This document shows positions 25,508 to 34,560 of a stretch of 64,000 nt of DNA, one piece after another. The notes below the pieces were generated by a model. It was given only the letters and a program-made list of their open reading frames with translations. It was not told the origin of the DNA and made no database searches. The stretch spans positions 124,001 through 188,000 of the forward strand of contig QOZR01000003.1 of assembly GCA_003576685.1 (NCBI GenBank), written 5' to 3'. The DNA is from Virgifigura deserti (GTDB lineage: Bacteria > Pseudomonadota > Alphaproteobacteria > Dongiales > Dongiaceae). Within the stretch, counting starts at the first letter, position 1. The number at the start of each line of letters is the position of its first letter. Made by a program: the position numbers and the translations under genes.

Positions 25508-27466
25508 ATGCGCTTGAGCCAGCGATATGCGCCGATCGTCGTGAGGGACAGCGACGACATCGGCTCCAATCCCACGGACGCCCGCCCGATGATCGAGATC
25601 GTCGAGGCCCGGCTGAGCCGTCGCGGCCTGCTGAAGGGGGTGGCCGGCAGCGCCGTCGCCAGCGCGTTCGGCAGCAGCATGTTTGGCTGCGCTACGCTTG
25701 TCCCCGGCAATCCGTCGACGCTGACCTTCGAGGAGATCGCCCGCGGCATCGACGAAACCCATCATGTCGCGCCCGGCTATGCCGCGGAGGTGCTGATCCG
25801 TTGGGGCGACAAGGTGGTGAAGGATGCACCCGCCTTCGACCCGCGGAACCAGAGCGCCGGCGCGCAGGCGCGGCAATTCGGCTATAATTGCGACTTCATT
25901 GCCTATATGCCGCTGCCGGTCGGATCGCGCAATTCCGAGAACGGCCTGCTTTGCGTCAATCACGAATACACCAGTGCCGAGTTGATGTTTCCCGGCTTGA
26001 CCGAGAAGAACAAGCTCGACCGGACCGATAAGTACCGGACTGAGATCGAACTGGCCGCGCATGGCCATTCCGTTGTCGAAATCCGCAAGCACGGCAACGG
26101 ATGGCGCGTGGTCGAGGACAGCCCCTACAACCGCCGCGTCTCGCTGAGCGGGACGAAGATGCGGGTCGCCGGTCCGGCAGCGGGCCATGCGCGGCTGAGG
26201 ACCAGCGCCGACCTGACCGGCCGTGAGGTGATCGGCACCGCCAACAATTGTGGCGGCGGCTGGACTCCGTGGGGCACCGTGCTGATCGCCGAGGAGAATT
26301 TCGATGGCTATTTCGGCGGCAGGACCGAAGGGCTGCCGCAGGCCGCCGCCTACAAGCGATATGGAATCTCAGGCGACAGCCAATACGCTTGGTGGAAATT
26401 CCATGACCGCTTCAACCTCGAAAAGGAACCGAACGAACCCAACCGGTTCGGCTGGATCGTCGAGATCGATCCCTACGACCCCGAGTCCGTTCCGGTGAAG
26501 CGTACCGCGCTGGGCCGCTTCAAGCATGAGAACGCCCATGCGATCCTGAACAAGGACGGTCGGGTCGTCGTCTATATGGGCGACGACGAGCGGTTCGATT
26601 ACGTCTACAAATTCGTGACGTCCGGGCTCTACGATTCGGACGATCGTGCCGCCAACATGAACCTGCTCGACAAGGGCACGCTCTATGTCGCCAGGTTTCA
26701 TGACGACGGCCGTATGGAGTGGCTGCCGATCGTCCATGGCGAGGACCCGCTGACGCCGGAGAACGGTTTCGGCGACCATGGCGATGTGATGATTGAGGTC
26801 CGGCGCGCGGCCGATCTCCTGGGAGCGACACCGATGGATCGTCCCGAGTTCGTGGTGCCCAACCCGGTGAACGGCCGAGTCTACGCGATGCTGACCAATA
26901 ATTCGAAGCGCGGGCTGGACCAGATTGATGCCGTCAATCCGCGCGCGAACAACACCACCGGTCATATCCTGGAGACGATTCCGCCAGGCGACGGCGCCGA
27001 GGCCGACCATGCAGCAACGGATGGCCGCTGGGAGATTTTCCTGCTCGCCGGCGACCCCACCTTCGGCACGACACAATATGGTGACGGAACGAGCGACAAG
27101 GGCTGGTTCGCCTGTCCGGACGGCTGCACCTTCGACAGCAAGGGTCGCCTGTGGATCGCAACGGACCAGGGCGGAGCGCAGGCAGAATTCGGCATCGGCG
27201 ACGGCATCTGGGCGACTGATACCGGCGGCGACGGCCGTGCGGTCACCCGCGCTTTCTTCCGCATTCCCATTGGCGCCGAAGCGTGCGGGCCTTGCTTTAC
27301 GCCGGACGACAAAACCCTTTTCGTTTCCGTGCAGCATCCGGGCGCCGACGGGCTCTCTTCATTCGACAGGCCGTCGACTCGATGGCCCGACTTCGCCGAC
27401 GGCATACCGCCGCGCCCCTCGGTGGTCGCGATCACGAAACTGGACGGCGGCGAGATCGGCAGCTGA
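25508..27466 (+). CDS. phoX: PhoX-family phosphatase (DUF839), Tat-exported
   Basis: A 652-residue protein with a Tat signal: SRRGLLK at 37-43, then a hydrophobic stretch to about 60; the 36-residue extension before the twin arginine is usual for PhoX. The body is the DUF839 beta-propeller: LLCVNHEYTSAELMFPG near 140, NNCGGGWTPWGTVLIAEEN near 245-263, RFKHENAHAILNKDGRVVVYMGDDERF near 335-362. PhoX proteins are calcium/iron phosphatases that release phosphate from esters in the periplasm. Whether this member is phosphate-regulated is unclear, since no good Pho box is seen upstream. Confidence 0.85.
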   Translation: MRLSQRYAPIVVRDSDDIGSNPTDARPMIEIVEARLSRRGLLKGVAGSAVASAFGSSMFGCATLVPGNPSTLTFEEIARGIDETHHVAPGYAAEVLIRWGDKVVKDAPAFDPRNQSAGAQARQFGYNCDFIAYMPLPVGSRNSENGLLCVNHEYTSAELMFPGLTEKNKLDRTDKYRTEIELAAHGHSVVEIRKHGNGWRVVEDSPYNRRVSLSGTKMRVAGPAAGHARLRTSADLTGREVIGTANNCGGGWTPWGTVLIAEENFDGYFGGRTEGLPQAAAYKRYGISGDSQYAWWKFHDRFNLEKEPNEPNRFGWIVEIDPYDPESVPVKRTALGRFKHENAHAILNKDGRVVVYMGDDERFDYVYKFVTSGLYDSDDRAANMNLLDKGTLYVARFHDDGRMEWLPIVHGEDPLTPENGFGDHGDVMIEVRRAADLLGATPMDRPEFVVPNPVNGRVYAMLTNNSKRGLDQIDAVNPRANNTTGHILETIPPGDGAEADHAATDGRWEIFLLAGDPTFGTTQYGDGTSDKGWFACPDGCTFDSKGRLWIATDQGGAQAEFGIGDGIWATDTGGDGRAVTRAFFRIPIGAEACGPCFTPDDKTLFVSVQHPGADGLSSFDRPSTRWPDFADGIPPRPSVVAITKLDGGEIGS

Positions 27467-27732
27467 GCTGCGTTTCGATTTTTCGGCGTTATACATTGCC
27501 GCCCCGGAGAATAAGCACTCCTGAAATATTGTAGAGCGCTGAATACTTCGTCCTTCCAGATGATTCCTTCGCCTCGAAATTGCCCTCTTATTGCCACTGG
27601 CGGACCACCCCCGATTCGTGTTGTGAATTTGGCACTTCGATAGCTGAAGGGGTCAGCTGTCGGCCACCGGTCGCTTCGAGGCCGGCGGTTTGGATTTCAT
27701 CGGAACTGTCTATACTAAGGGGGAACAAGCCA

Positions 27733-29151
27733 GTGGCTTTCCAGGCATCCGGACGCGACCTGTGGGTCGGCAGTGGCGAGCAGTACACGCGGCTGAAGGA
27801 CGCCATCGCCGCGTCGCGGGACGGCGATACGATCCATCTGAACGCCGGTACATATGTGAACGACTTCTCCACGATCACGAATTCGGTTCGTATCGTCGGT
27901 GAAGGCGGTAAGGCGCATCTGAAGAGCACCGTTTCAGACATAAGCAACGGCAAGGGAATCCTCGTTGTCCGTGCAGATGTCGAGATCGAGAACCTCGAGT
28001 TCTCCGGCGCCAAGGTGTCGGCTGACAACGGCGCTGGTATCCGTTTCGAGACGGGCTCGCTGTCGATCAAGAACAGCTATTTCCATCATAACCAGAACGG
28101 GATCCTGACCGCGCATCCGTCGGACGGCCGTGTCTCGATCGACAACAGCGAGTTCGCCTACAACGGTGCCGGCGACGGCCAGTCCCACGGCATCTATGTC
28201 GGCAGGATCGCCAGCCTTACGGTGACCGACAGCTATTTCCACGACACCCGGGCCGGGCATCACATCAAGAGCCGCGCCGACGAATCCACCATCGTCAACA
28301 ACCGGCTGATCGATGGCGGCGGCAACGCGGACTACAACATCGACCTGCCGGACGGGAACCATGCGGTTATCCGCGGCAACGTGCTGGACCAGAGCAGCAG
28401 CAGCGCCAACCGCACCATCGTGCATTACGGCGGCGAGGGGTCGAGCTACACTGGCAGCCTGCTGGTCGAAGGGAACGAGTTCATCAGCCACGGCGGCAAC
28501 GGCACCGGCGTTCGGAACCAGACTCCGATCAATGTTCGCATCGAGGACAACGTCTTCCACAACGTCGACACGGTCGCCCGCGGCCCGAACAGCCAGAGCA
28601 ACAACACGGTCTATGACGACCTCAGTCACGTCGGTGAGCCAGCGCCCGCGCCCGAGCCGGCCCCGTCGCCGGAGCCAGAACCCGCTCCCGAGCCCACGCC
28701 TGATCCGGAACCGGACTCGAGCTCGTCTACGATTGATCTTCGCGTTCGCGTATCGGGCGACGACTATAACGGAGATCCGAAGTTCAGTCTCTATCTCGAC
28801 GGCCAGAAGCTCGGCACGAAGGCGGTCGCCGCCGACCATGACCAGGGCGAGTGGCAGACCTTCACGTTCTCCGGCACCGCCGATGCGGACGGGCCGGACG
28901 AGGTCACCCTCAGCTTCCTCAACGACGGCTGGGGCGGCTCGAGCGCCAAGGACCGCAACCTCTATGTCGACTGGGTCGAGGTGGATGGCACGCGACTCCA
29001 GGCAGAGGACGCGACCTATGAACGCAGCAACGGCCAGACGCTGGCGGGTCAGGAGAAGATGTCCTGGAACGGGAGCCTGACGTTCGACACGGACGGCGTC
29101 GAGCTTCTCGGTATCGCATCGAGCCCGGCAGACGACGGAATGATCGGATAG
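27733..29151 (+). CDS. Right-handed beta-helix protein with C-terminal carbohydrate-binding domain
   Basis: A 472-residue protein from a GTG at 27733 with AAGGGGGAA 7 bp upstream. Residues about 5-300 are parallel beta-helix repeats (pectate-lyase/NosD style: DGDTIHLNAGTY, then repeated N-G-I-x-V rungs). A Pro-Glu-Ala linker lies at about 300-330 (PAPEPAPSPEPEP), followed by a roughly 130-residue domain resembling the calcium-dependent xylan-binding CBM60 (LRVRVSGDDYNGDPKFSLYLDGQ). The product is probably a secreted polysaccharide-binding or lyase-like protein. No signal peptide is evident from this start, so export, perhaps by a non-Sec route, is unexplained. Confidence 0.75.
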   Translation: MAFQASGRDLWVGSGEQYTRLKDAIAASRDGDTIHLNAGTYVNDFSTITNSVRIVGEGGKAHLKSTVSDISNGKGILVVRADVEIENLEFSGAKVSADNGAGIRFETGSLSIKNSYFHHNQNGILTAHPSDGRVSIDNSEFAYNGAGDGQSHGIYVGRIASLTVTDSYFHDTRAGHHIKSRADESTIVNNRLIDGGGNADYNIDLPDGNHAVIRGNVLDQSSSSANRTIVHYGGEGSSYTGSLLVEGNEFISHGGNGTGVRNQTPINVRIEDNVFHNVDTVARGPNSQSNNTVYDDLSHVGEPAPAPEPAPSPEPEPAPEPTPDPEPDSSSSTIDLRVRVSGDDYNGDPKFSLYLDGQKLGTKAVAADHDQGEWQTFTFSGTADADGPDEVTLSFLNDGWGGSSAKDRNLYVDWVEVDGTRLQAEDATYERSNGQTLAGQEKMSWNGSLTFDTDGVELLGIASSPADDGMIG

Positions 29152-29192
29152 GCTCCCGAGCGGCCCGATGACGGGCCGTGCCTCAACCTGGC

Positions 29193-29223
29193 GGGGAGGA
29201 CGGTCGTCCGCCCTCCCCTTTTT
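29193..29223 (+). terminator. Rho-independent terminator of the beta-helix gene
   Basis: GGGGAGGACGG (29193-29203) pairs with CCGCCCTCCCC (29208-29218, one mismatch) and is followed at once by TTTTTC. It lies 42 bp after the stop at 29151, in the right orientation. Confidence 0.8.
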
Positions 29224-29273
29224 CTTTCACGCTCGATCAGGCCCTACTTGTTTGAATGAGAGGGCGATTCACA

Positions 29274-29296
29274 GATCAGGTTGCATCAACCTGATC
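29274..29296. repeat. Perfect 10-bp palindromic hairpin, REP-like
   Basis: GATCAGGTTG (29274-29283), loop CAT, CAACCTGATC (29287-29296). It sits between the convergent beta-helix and NicO genes, 11 bp from the NicO stop. It may be a terminator for NicO or a dispersed palindromic element; no second copy was found in this window. Confidence 0.5.
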
Positions 29297-29306
29297 GGAT
29301 CGTGCT

Positions 29307-30254
29307 CTAGGTGAAGCTGCCGGCCAGCAGGATGCCGCCCAGCCCCGTGATGAGCAGCGCACCGACCGCACCGAACACCGTTTGCAGCATCTCCCCGCGG
29401 CGGGCATTGCCATTCGCCGCCAAGGCGACGGCCCGGCGGCGGGTATAGATGCTGGCCACGCCGACCGCCGCGAGCGTCGCGGTCATGCCAAGTCCGATGC
29501 CGAAGGTCATCAGGATCCCGCTCGCGACAATGCCGTTGGCCAAGCTGTATACAAGAATCAAGACCGCGCCGGAGCAAGGGATAAGACCGACGGCGAACGA
29601 CAGGACACCGCCGTACCGGTGGTCGGCCGCTACGCCGCAGCCGCAGTGATGCGTCCCCTCCTCCGACCGCCCGGTAGTGGTCGAGCCATCGGCCGACGGC
29701 ACGAACCATCGCCGTGCCGTCGTCGCGAACATCCAGAAGCCGATGGCGGTAATCGCGCCATAGCTGACGATCTTCAACGCCCGCATCTCATTCACGGGCT
29801 TCGATAGAATTCCCTCGAGCACGAACTGCGCGGCAAGGACGATGACGATGGCGGCAGCGACATGGCACAGCGCGATCAGGCCGGCCATCCAGAGACCTTT
29901 CAAGATCCCGGCGTCGCGTGACAGGAAATAGGAAACCACGACCGCCTTGCCGTGACCCGGCCCCGCAGCATGGGCGGCGCCATACAGGAAGGCGATCGCG
30001 AAGCCGAGTACGAGCGCCAGGCTCGAACGGCCCGCCTTGATCTCGACCATCTGGCGCGTGATCAGCCGGTTGATGTCGCGCTGCAACAGCATCAGCCTGC
30101 CGCCCAGCTTCTGAAACATGGTCGGCTCGGCTGACCGCACGGCGCTCTCCTGCTGTGCGGGTCCGGTCTCAAACGGATTAGCGACCGCCGATGTAGAGCC
30201 GAATGCGAGCATCAGGCCCAACAGGCAATATTGCGCAATTCGACGGAGCATCAT
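29307..30254 (-). CDS. NicO-family metal transporter
   Basis: A 315-residue membrane protein with an N-terminal signal-like helix (1-26) and about six further helices. The first conserved motif is GAAHAAGPGHGKAVVVSYF near 95-113; a Cys/His-rich loop GTHHCGCGVAADH near 200-212 precedes the second motif GLIPCSGAVLILVY near 222-235. NicO/RcnA relatives move nickel, cobalt or other divalent metals. It is paired with a DUF1007 periplasmic protein, 1 bp apart, a pairing often found near zinc-uptake genes. Direction of transport is not evident. Confidence 0.82.
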   Translation of the reverse strand: MMLRRIAQYCLLGLMLAFGSTSAVANPFETGPAQQESAVRSAEPTMFQKLGGRLMLLQRDINRLITRQMVEIKAGRSSLALVLGFAIAFLYGAAHAAGPGHGKAVVVSYFLSRDAGILKGLWMAGLIALCHVAAAIVIVLAAQFVLEGILSKPVNEMRALKIVSYGAITAIGFWMFATTARRWFVPSADGSTTTGRSEEGTHHCGCGVAADHRYGGVLSFAVGLIPCSGAVLILVYSLANGIVASGILMTFGIGLGMTATLAAVGVASIYTRRRAVALAANGNARRGEMLQTVFGAVGALLITGLGGILLAGSFT

Positions 30255-30255
30255 T

Positions 30256-30849
30256 CTAACCTTCCCGGCAATCGAGACCGATCTGTTCCGGATGGATCAA
30301 ACCGAAGTAGTAGGGTGCGTTCTTATTCTCGGTCACGGTGACGCCGCAGGGCATCTCCGCCTCGCCCTCCATCGTGGGCGGCCGTTCCGGGTCCAGGACG
30401 ATCTCGACATAGTAGTCCGCATCATAGATCTCGGCCCGAAGGTCGGTTCGACGCGGGTCGGTGGGAGCCGGCAGCGGCACGAAGAAGCTGTAGACTACCT
30501 GATCACCGTCACGCGCGGCCGAGAACTCGCGGATTTCGGAAGCCGGCACCGCCTGTCCATCGATCAGGAGATGGGTGAAATAGCCATATTCCTCCAGATT
30601 GGCGAAGGCTCCGTCCTCGATCGCAGCGACCTCCGCAGCATCGAAGGCTCCGTCGCCGTTCCGGTCGAAGTCCGCGATGATGGTGCTGCTGAAAACCTCG
30701 TCAAACGCCCATTGCAGCCGCAATCCGGTGACGATTTCTCCCGAGAAGACGAAGGTCACGGCATTGGTGATAAAGATATGCGGATGAGCGTCGACGGCCT
30801 TCGCGAACGAAAGACCGGCGCACAGGATCAGTGGAAAGATTCTCTTCAC
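30256..30849 (-). CDS. DUF1007 periplasmic protein with EF-hand loop
   Basis: A 197-residue protein with a Sec signal peptide (about 1-21) cleaved just before AHPHIFIT, leaving a His-rich N-terminus that could bind metal. An EF-hand-like calcium loop is visible as DRNGDGAFDAAE near 65-76. The family is annotated as an uncharacterised transport component and regularly sits beside NicO transporters, as here (1-bp gap). A metal-delivery or sensing partner of the NicO protein is a reasonable inference. Confidence 0.82.
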   Translation of the reverse strand: MKRIFPLILCAGLSFAKAVDAHPHIFITNAVTFVFSGEIVTGLRLQWAFDEVFSSTIIADFDRNGDGAFDAAEVAAIEDGAFANLEEYGYFTHLLIDGQAVPASEIREFSAARDGDQVVYSFFVPLPAPTDPRRTDLRAEIYDADYYVEIVLDPERPPTMEGEAEMPCGVTVTENKNAPYYFGLIHPEQIGLDCREG

Positions 30850-30951
30850 GCCTTATAATCCGATTGATCCCCTAACGATTCGTTTCCTGTCGATTGACGG
30901 GGCAGTGGGCGCCCCCTAGGCTAGCCTTCGTCGGTCTTCGAGGTGACGCCA

Positions 30952-31233
30952 ATGACTGCAATCAACCGCCGCCGCTTTCTTGCCGGGTCCGCCCTCGCCG
31001 GCGCCGGCTTCCTGACGGCCGCCGGCGCACCGGTCGCGGCCCGTGCCTTCTCGTTCGAGTCCGCGAACCAGGAAACCCACAAGGCCTACTTGAATGCCTG
31101 CTCGATCAATAGCGTGCATGACGAGCTGATCGAGGAGGTCGTGTCGAAGCTTGGTGACAGGCTCTCGCCCGAGGAGGTCGAGGCCACACTGGCGAGCCTC
31201 TCCTGCCCATATTGCGGCTGCCCGTTGGGGTGA
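30952..31233 (+). CDS. Small Tat-signal protein with C-terminal CPYCGC motif
   Basis: A 93-residue protein; the ATG at 30952 follows GAGGTGAC. The N-terminus has a twin-arginine signal (NRRRFLAG, then AGAGFLTAAGAPVAARA-FS, about 1-32). The mature part of about 60 residues is helical, with one cysteine in LNACSIN, and ends SLSCPYCGCPLG, a C-x2-C-x-C cluster suited to zinc, copper or an iron centre, explaining folding before Tat export. It lies between the DUF1007 gene (divergent, 102-bp gap) and znuA (convergent, 34-bp gap). I recognise no named family. Confidence 0.75.
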   Translation: MTAINRRRFLAGSALAGAGFLTAAGAPVAARAFSFESANQETHKAYLNACSINSVHDELIEEVVSKLGDRLSPEEVEATLASLSCPYCGCPLG

Positions 31234-31267
31234 GCTGCCGACGACGCCCGGCCTTCCAGGCACCGCT

Positions 31268-32281
31268 CTAGTCGGCAAGGCAGCTCTTCAACGATCCGGC
31301 CAAGTTGCGCATCAGCTCGAAATAGAGGCCGGGGCCGTTCGACAGGTCAGCGCCAAGCGGATCGAGTTCCCCGGTCCGCGCTGCGGTGCCCTCGCGGAGG
31401 GTATCGACGAGGGCCGGTTCGAACTGCGGCTCACTGAACACGCAGCGCACATCGAGGCCGGAGATCTTCTCGCGAATTTCATGCAAGCGCTGAGCGCCCG
31501 GCTGCCGCTCGGGGCTGACCGTAATCGATCCCACCGCGGCCAGATCGTAGCGCGACTCGAAATACTGGTAGGCGTCGTGGAACACGACATAGGGGACGTC
31601 CTTCACCGGGGCGAGGGCCGCCGCGAGCTCCCGATCGAGGGCGGCGAGCCTATCGGCGAGCCGGTCGCCGTTCGCCCGATAAATCGGGGCGTTTTCCTGA
31701 TCCTGCTCGCTCAATGCCTCCACCATGGCTGCGACGATCCGGCGCGCATTCCCCGTGTCGAGCCAGAAATGCGCGTCATAGTCAGTGTGATGATGCTCGC
31801 CTTCCGCGGCATGGTCATGATCGTCCCCACGGTCCTTCCCGTGGCCATCCTCATGGGCGTGCTCTGCTGCTCCATGATCGTGTTCATGATCGTGATCATG
31901 CGCCTCCCAGTCTCCACCGGTTCGCGGCTCCAGGAGTCTGATGCCTTCGATTTCGGCCAGCTCGACGATATGGGCGTCGCCGGCAAGATTGGCGATCGGC
32001 GCGGTCAGATAGGTCTCCAGCCCCTCCCCGACCCAGAATACCAGGTCCGCCTGGCTGAGGGCTCTGGCGTCCGACGGTCGCAGGGCATAGCTGTGTTCAG
32101 AAGCCGCGCCGTCGACCAGCAGCGCCGGCGTTCCCACACCTTCCATCACGCCGGCCGCCAGGGAGTGGACGGGTTTTATGCTGGCGACGACGTTCGGCTC
32201 CGCCATTGCCGCGGTGGCAAGGCCGGCACCGGCGAGTGGCGAAACCAACACAAGCTTGAGCAAGAGAGATCCGAGACGCAT
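31268..32281 (-). CDS. znuA: Zinc ABC importer binding protein ZnuA
   Basis: A 337-residue cluster 9 binding protein from the ATG at 32281 (MRLGSLLLKLVLV); in-frame ATGs at 32296 and 32317 give longer but poorer signal peptides. Residues 1-28 are the signal peptide. A histidine/aspartate-rich loop at about 125-165 (many HDHDH and HHH groups) is the zinc-capturing loop of ZnuA. Zinc-site histidines are in ASEHSYAL, DAHFWLD and VFHDAYQYF. It is transcribed away from zur with two Zur-type boxes in the gap. Confidence 0.93.
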   Translation of the reverse strand: MRLGSLLLKLVLVSPLAGAGLATAAMAEPNVVASIKPVHSLAAGVMEGVGTPALLVDGAASEHSYALRPSDARALSQADLVFWVGEGLETYLTAPIANLAGDAHIVELAEIEGIRLLEPRTGGDWEAHDHDHEHDHGAAEHAHEDGHGKDRGDDHDHAAEGEHHHTDYDAHFWLDTGNARRIVAAMVEALSEQDQENAPIYRANGDRLADRLAALDRELAAALAPVKDVPYVVFHDAYQYFESRYDLAAVGSITVSPERQPGAQRLHEIREKISGLDVRCVFSEPQFEPALVDTLREGTAARTGELDPLGADLSNGPGLYFELMRNLAGSLKSCLAD

Positions 32282-32351
32282 GAGGGCCGACTCCATTGTG
32301 GATTGATATGAACGCATCCGCCCGACACCTCCGGGTGGATCGGTGCCGCTT

Positions 32352-32369
32352 GGAATGTTATAATGTTTC
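32352..32369. promoter_or_regulatory. Zur-type box 1 (znuA-zur intergenic)
   Basis: GGAATGTTATAATGTTTC is an imperfect dyad around TTATAA. It lies 71 bp upstream of the znuA start and 25 bp, centre to centre, from the second box. It matches the alphaproteobacterial Zur pattern with the TTATAA core but has more mismatched arm positions than box 2. Confidence 0.6.
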
Positions 32370-32376
32370 CCCACTT

Positions 32377-32394
32377 GATACATTATAACGTTTC
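32377..32394. promoter_or_regulatory. Zur-type box 2 (znuA-zur intergenic)
   Basis: GATACATTATAACGTTTC is a near-perfect 18-bp palindrome with only two unmatched base pairs, and follows the alphaproteobacterial Zur consensus closely. It lies 25-42 bp before the zur start. With box 1 it would let Zur repress znuA and zur-znuCB together. Confidence 0.75.
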
Positions 32395-32418
32395 TTCGTC
32401 AAGGGCAGAGAGGCGGAC

Positions 32419-32964
32419 ATGGCGAAAATGGCCACGCAAACCGAGGGGCAGACCAGAAGCGCCTTCCCGCACCGGCACCACAACCATCAGCGTTGCGTCG
32501 ATCAGGCGCTTGGGAAGGCGCTCTCACTTTGCGAGGAGCGCGGCGCCCGCCTCACTTCATTGCGGCGCCGGGTGCTGGAACTCGTCTGGCGCAGCCATGA
32601 GCCCGTCGGCGCCTACGACATCCTGGAACAGCTTCAGCGCGACGGGCACAGAGCGGCGCCGCCCACGGTGTATCGTGCGCTGGAGTTTCTCCGCGACCAG
32701 GGCCTGGTCCATCGAATCGAATCGCTGAATGCTTTCGTCGGCTGCCCGTATCCTGACGAAAGCCATGTCAGCCAGTTCCTGATCTGCACCGCCTGCAGCG
32801 AGGTGGCGGAAATCGACGGGACGAAGATTCGCGCCGCCGCATCGCGGAATGCGGCCGCGGCGGGGTTTGCCATCGACCGTCTGACCATCGAGCTGCGGGG
32901 GCTGTGCGCGCGCTGCAACGCTCACGACCAGGGCAGCTCGGAACCGCATGACCACGCCCGATGA
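32419..32964 (+). CDS. zur: Zinc uptake regulator Zur (Fur family)
   Basis: A 181-residue Fur-family repressor with winged helix at about 30-100 ([13 protein letters not shown], then [20 protein letters not shown]) and a C-terminal dimer domain. The structural zinc site is C-x2-C in LICTACSEV plus a second CARC pair near the C-terminus. A histidine-rich N-terminus (HRHHNHQRC) is seen. Between two Zur boxes and the znuCB genes, which it overlaps by 4 bp, the assignment as Zur rather than Fur is well supported. Confidence 0.92.
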   Translation: MAKMATQTEGQTRSAFPHRHHNHQRCVDQALGKALSLCEERGARLTSLRRRVLELVWRSHEPVGAYDILEQLQRDGHRAAPPTVYRALEFLRDQGLVHRIESLNAFVGCPYPDESHVSQFLICTACSEVAEIDGTKIRAAASRNAAAAGFAIDRLTIELRGLCARCNAHDQGSSEPHDHAR

Positions 32965-33758
32965 CGAACGTTAACGCGGCATCCCTGGTTCGGGTCGAAT
33001 CTGTCTCGCATCGTTTCGACCGCGATGCGGTCCTGCAGAACGTCGATCTGGCCGTTGCCCCTGGTGAAATCGTTACGCTGATTGGTCCGAACGGCGCCGG
33101 CAAGTCCACGCTCGTGCGGATCGTGCTCGGTCTGATTCGCCCGAGCAGCGGCCGCGTCACACGGCGGCCGGGGCTCGTCATCGGCTATATGCCGCAGCAC
33201 TTCCATATCGAGGATGGCCTGCCGATCACTGTCCGGCGGTTCCTTTCACTTGCCCGCGGCAGTGGCCCGGAAGCGCTGGAAGCGGCACTGGCGGAGGTCA
33301 GCGCCCTGCACCTGATCGACAATCCGTTTCAGGGCCTGTCCGGCGGAGAGACCCAGCGCGTGCTGCTCGCCCGCGCACTGGTCCGTAACCCGGACCTGAT
33401 GGTGCTCGACGAACCGGTGCGGGGCGTCGACGTCAACGGTCAGTTGGAGCTGTACGACCTGATCACGCGGATCCGGAGCCGGCGGGGTTGCGGCATTCTG
33501 ATGGTCTCGCACGACCTGCATCTGGTGATGGCCGCGACCGATCGGGTGATCTGCCTGAACCATCATGTCTGCTGCGCCGGGCGGCCGGAGGCGGTGAGCG
33601 CGCATCCGGAGTATCTCGCGCTGTTCGGCCCGGCGACCGGAGAACGGCTGGCCGTCTACACCCACAGCCACGACCACCGGCACGACCTCGCCGGCGAAGT
33701 GGTCGATGACCCGGCCGCGGGGCGGGATCGGCGGCGCAGCGTTGGGAGCGGATCGTGA
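32961..33758 (+). CDS. znuC: Zinc ABC importer ATPase ZnuC
   Basis: A 265-residue ABC ATPase. Walker A is [12 protein letters not shown] near 44-55, signature [15 protein letters not shown] near 124-138, Walker [13 protein letters not shown] near 145. The C-terminal tail carries a His-rich stretch (HSHDHRHD) as in other zinc ATPases. It overlaps zur by 4 bp and znuB by 4 bp. Confidence 0.93.
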   Translation: MTNVNAASLVRVESVSHRFDRDAVLQNVDLAVAPGEIVTLIGPNGAGKSTLVRIVLGLIRPSSGRVTRRPGLVIGYMPQHFHIEDGLPITVRRFLSLARGSGPEALEAALAEVSALHLIDNPFQGLSGGETQRVLLARALVRNPDLMVLDEPVRGVDVNGQLELYDLITRIRSRRGCGILMVSHDLHLVMAATDRVICLNHHVCCAGRPEAVSAHPEYLALFGPATGERLAVYTHSHDHRHDLAGEVVDDPAAGRDRRRSVGSGS

Positions 33759-34555
33759 TCGACGATTTCCTATGGCGAGCCCTGCTTGGGGGCATCGGCA
33801 TCGCCCTGGTGGCGGGCCCCCTCGGTTCTTTCATCATCTGGCGGCGAATGGCCTATTTCGGTGATTCGCTGGCCCATAGCGCGCTTCTCGGCGTCGCGTT
33901 CGGTTTCCTGTTTGGGGTCGACCTGCAGTTCGGCGTGCTCGCCGTCTGCATGCTGCTTGTGCTGATGCTGGTGGCGCTGCAGCAGCAAAAGCGGCTGGGG
34001 GCCGACACCTTGCTCGTGATCCTGGCCTATAGCGCGCTGTCGATCGGACTGGTTGCCGTCAGCTTCATGGAAAGCCTGCGGGTCGATCTACTCTCCTATC
34101 TTTTCGGCGACATTCTCGCGATCGGCCCCGTCGATCTCGTCTGGATCTACGGCGGCGGGGCCGTAACGCTGGCGCTGCTGGCGGCAATCTGGCGGCCCTT
34201 GCTGGCCATGACCGTGCATGAGGAGCTGGCCCGCGCCGAGGGCGTGCCGGTAGCCGCCCTGCGATTCGTCTTCATGCTGGCGATCGCACTGGTCATCGCG
34301 ATCGCGATGAAGATCATCGGCATCCTGCTGATCACGTCGTTGCTGATCATCCCGGCGGCAACGGCGCGCCGCTTCGCCCGCACACCGGAGCAGATGGCGG
34401 CTCTGGCGAGTCTGATCGGCTGCCTCGCCGTCGGCGGCGGACTCGCCGGATCGCTCCGGTTCGACACGCCATCGGGCCCGTCGATCGTCACCGCCGCCGC
34501 CGTTCTGTTCCTCCTGAGCCTCGTTGCCGGCGGATTGGCCAGTATCCGGCGCTAA
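33755..34555 (+). CDS. znuB: Zinc ABC importer permease ZnuB
   Basis: A 266-residue ABC-3 family permease with about eight membrane helices (first near 8-28; [22 protein letters not shown] near 25-46 is the conserved family motif). It starts at a GTG overlapping the znuC stop. It completes the zinc importer ZnuABC; the operon converges on the sigma-factor gene with only 5 bp between stops. Confidence 0.93.
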   Translation: MIDDFLWRALLGGIGIALVAGPLGSFIIWRRMAYFGDSLAHSALLGVAFGFLFGVDLQFGVLAVCMLLVLMLVALQQQKRLGADTLLVILAYSALSIGLVAVSFMESLRVDLLSYLFGDILAIGPVDLVWIYGGGAVTLALLAAIWRPLLAMTVHEELARAEGVPVAALRFVFMLAIALVIAIAMKIIGILLITSLLIIPAATARRFARTPEQMAALASLIGCLAVGGGLAGSLRFDTPSGPSIVTAAAVLFLLSLVAGGLASIRR

Positions 34556-34560
34556 AACCG

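Noticed and set aside
30850..30951. Zur box in the DUF1007/Tat-protein gap
   Set aside because: Only the TTATAA core (30853-30858) is present; the arms are not symmetric.
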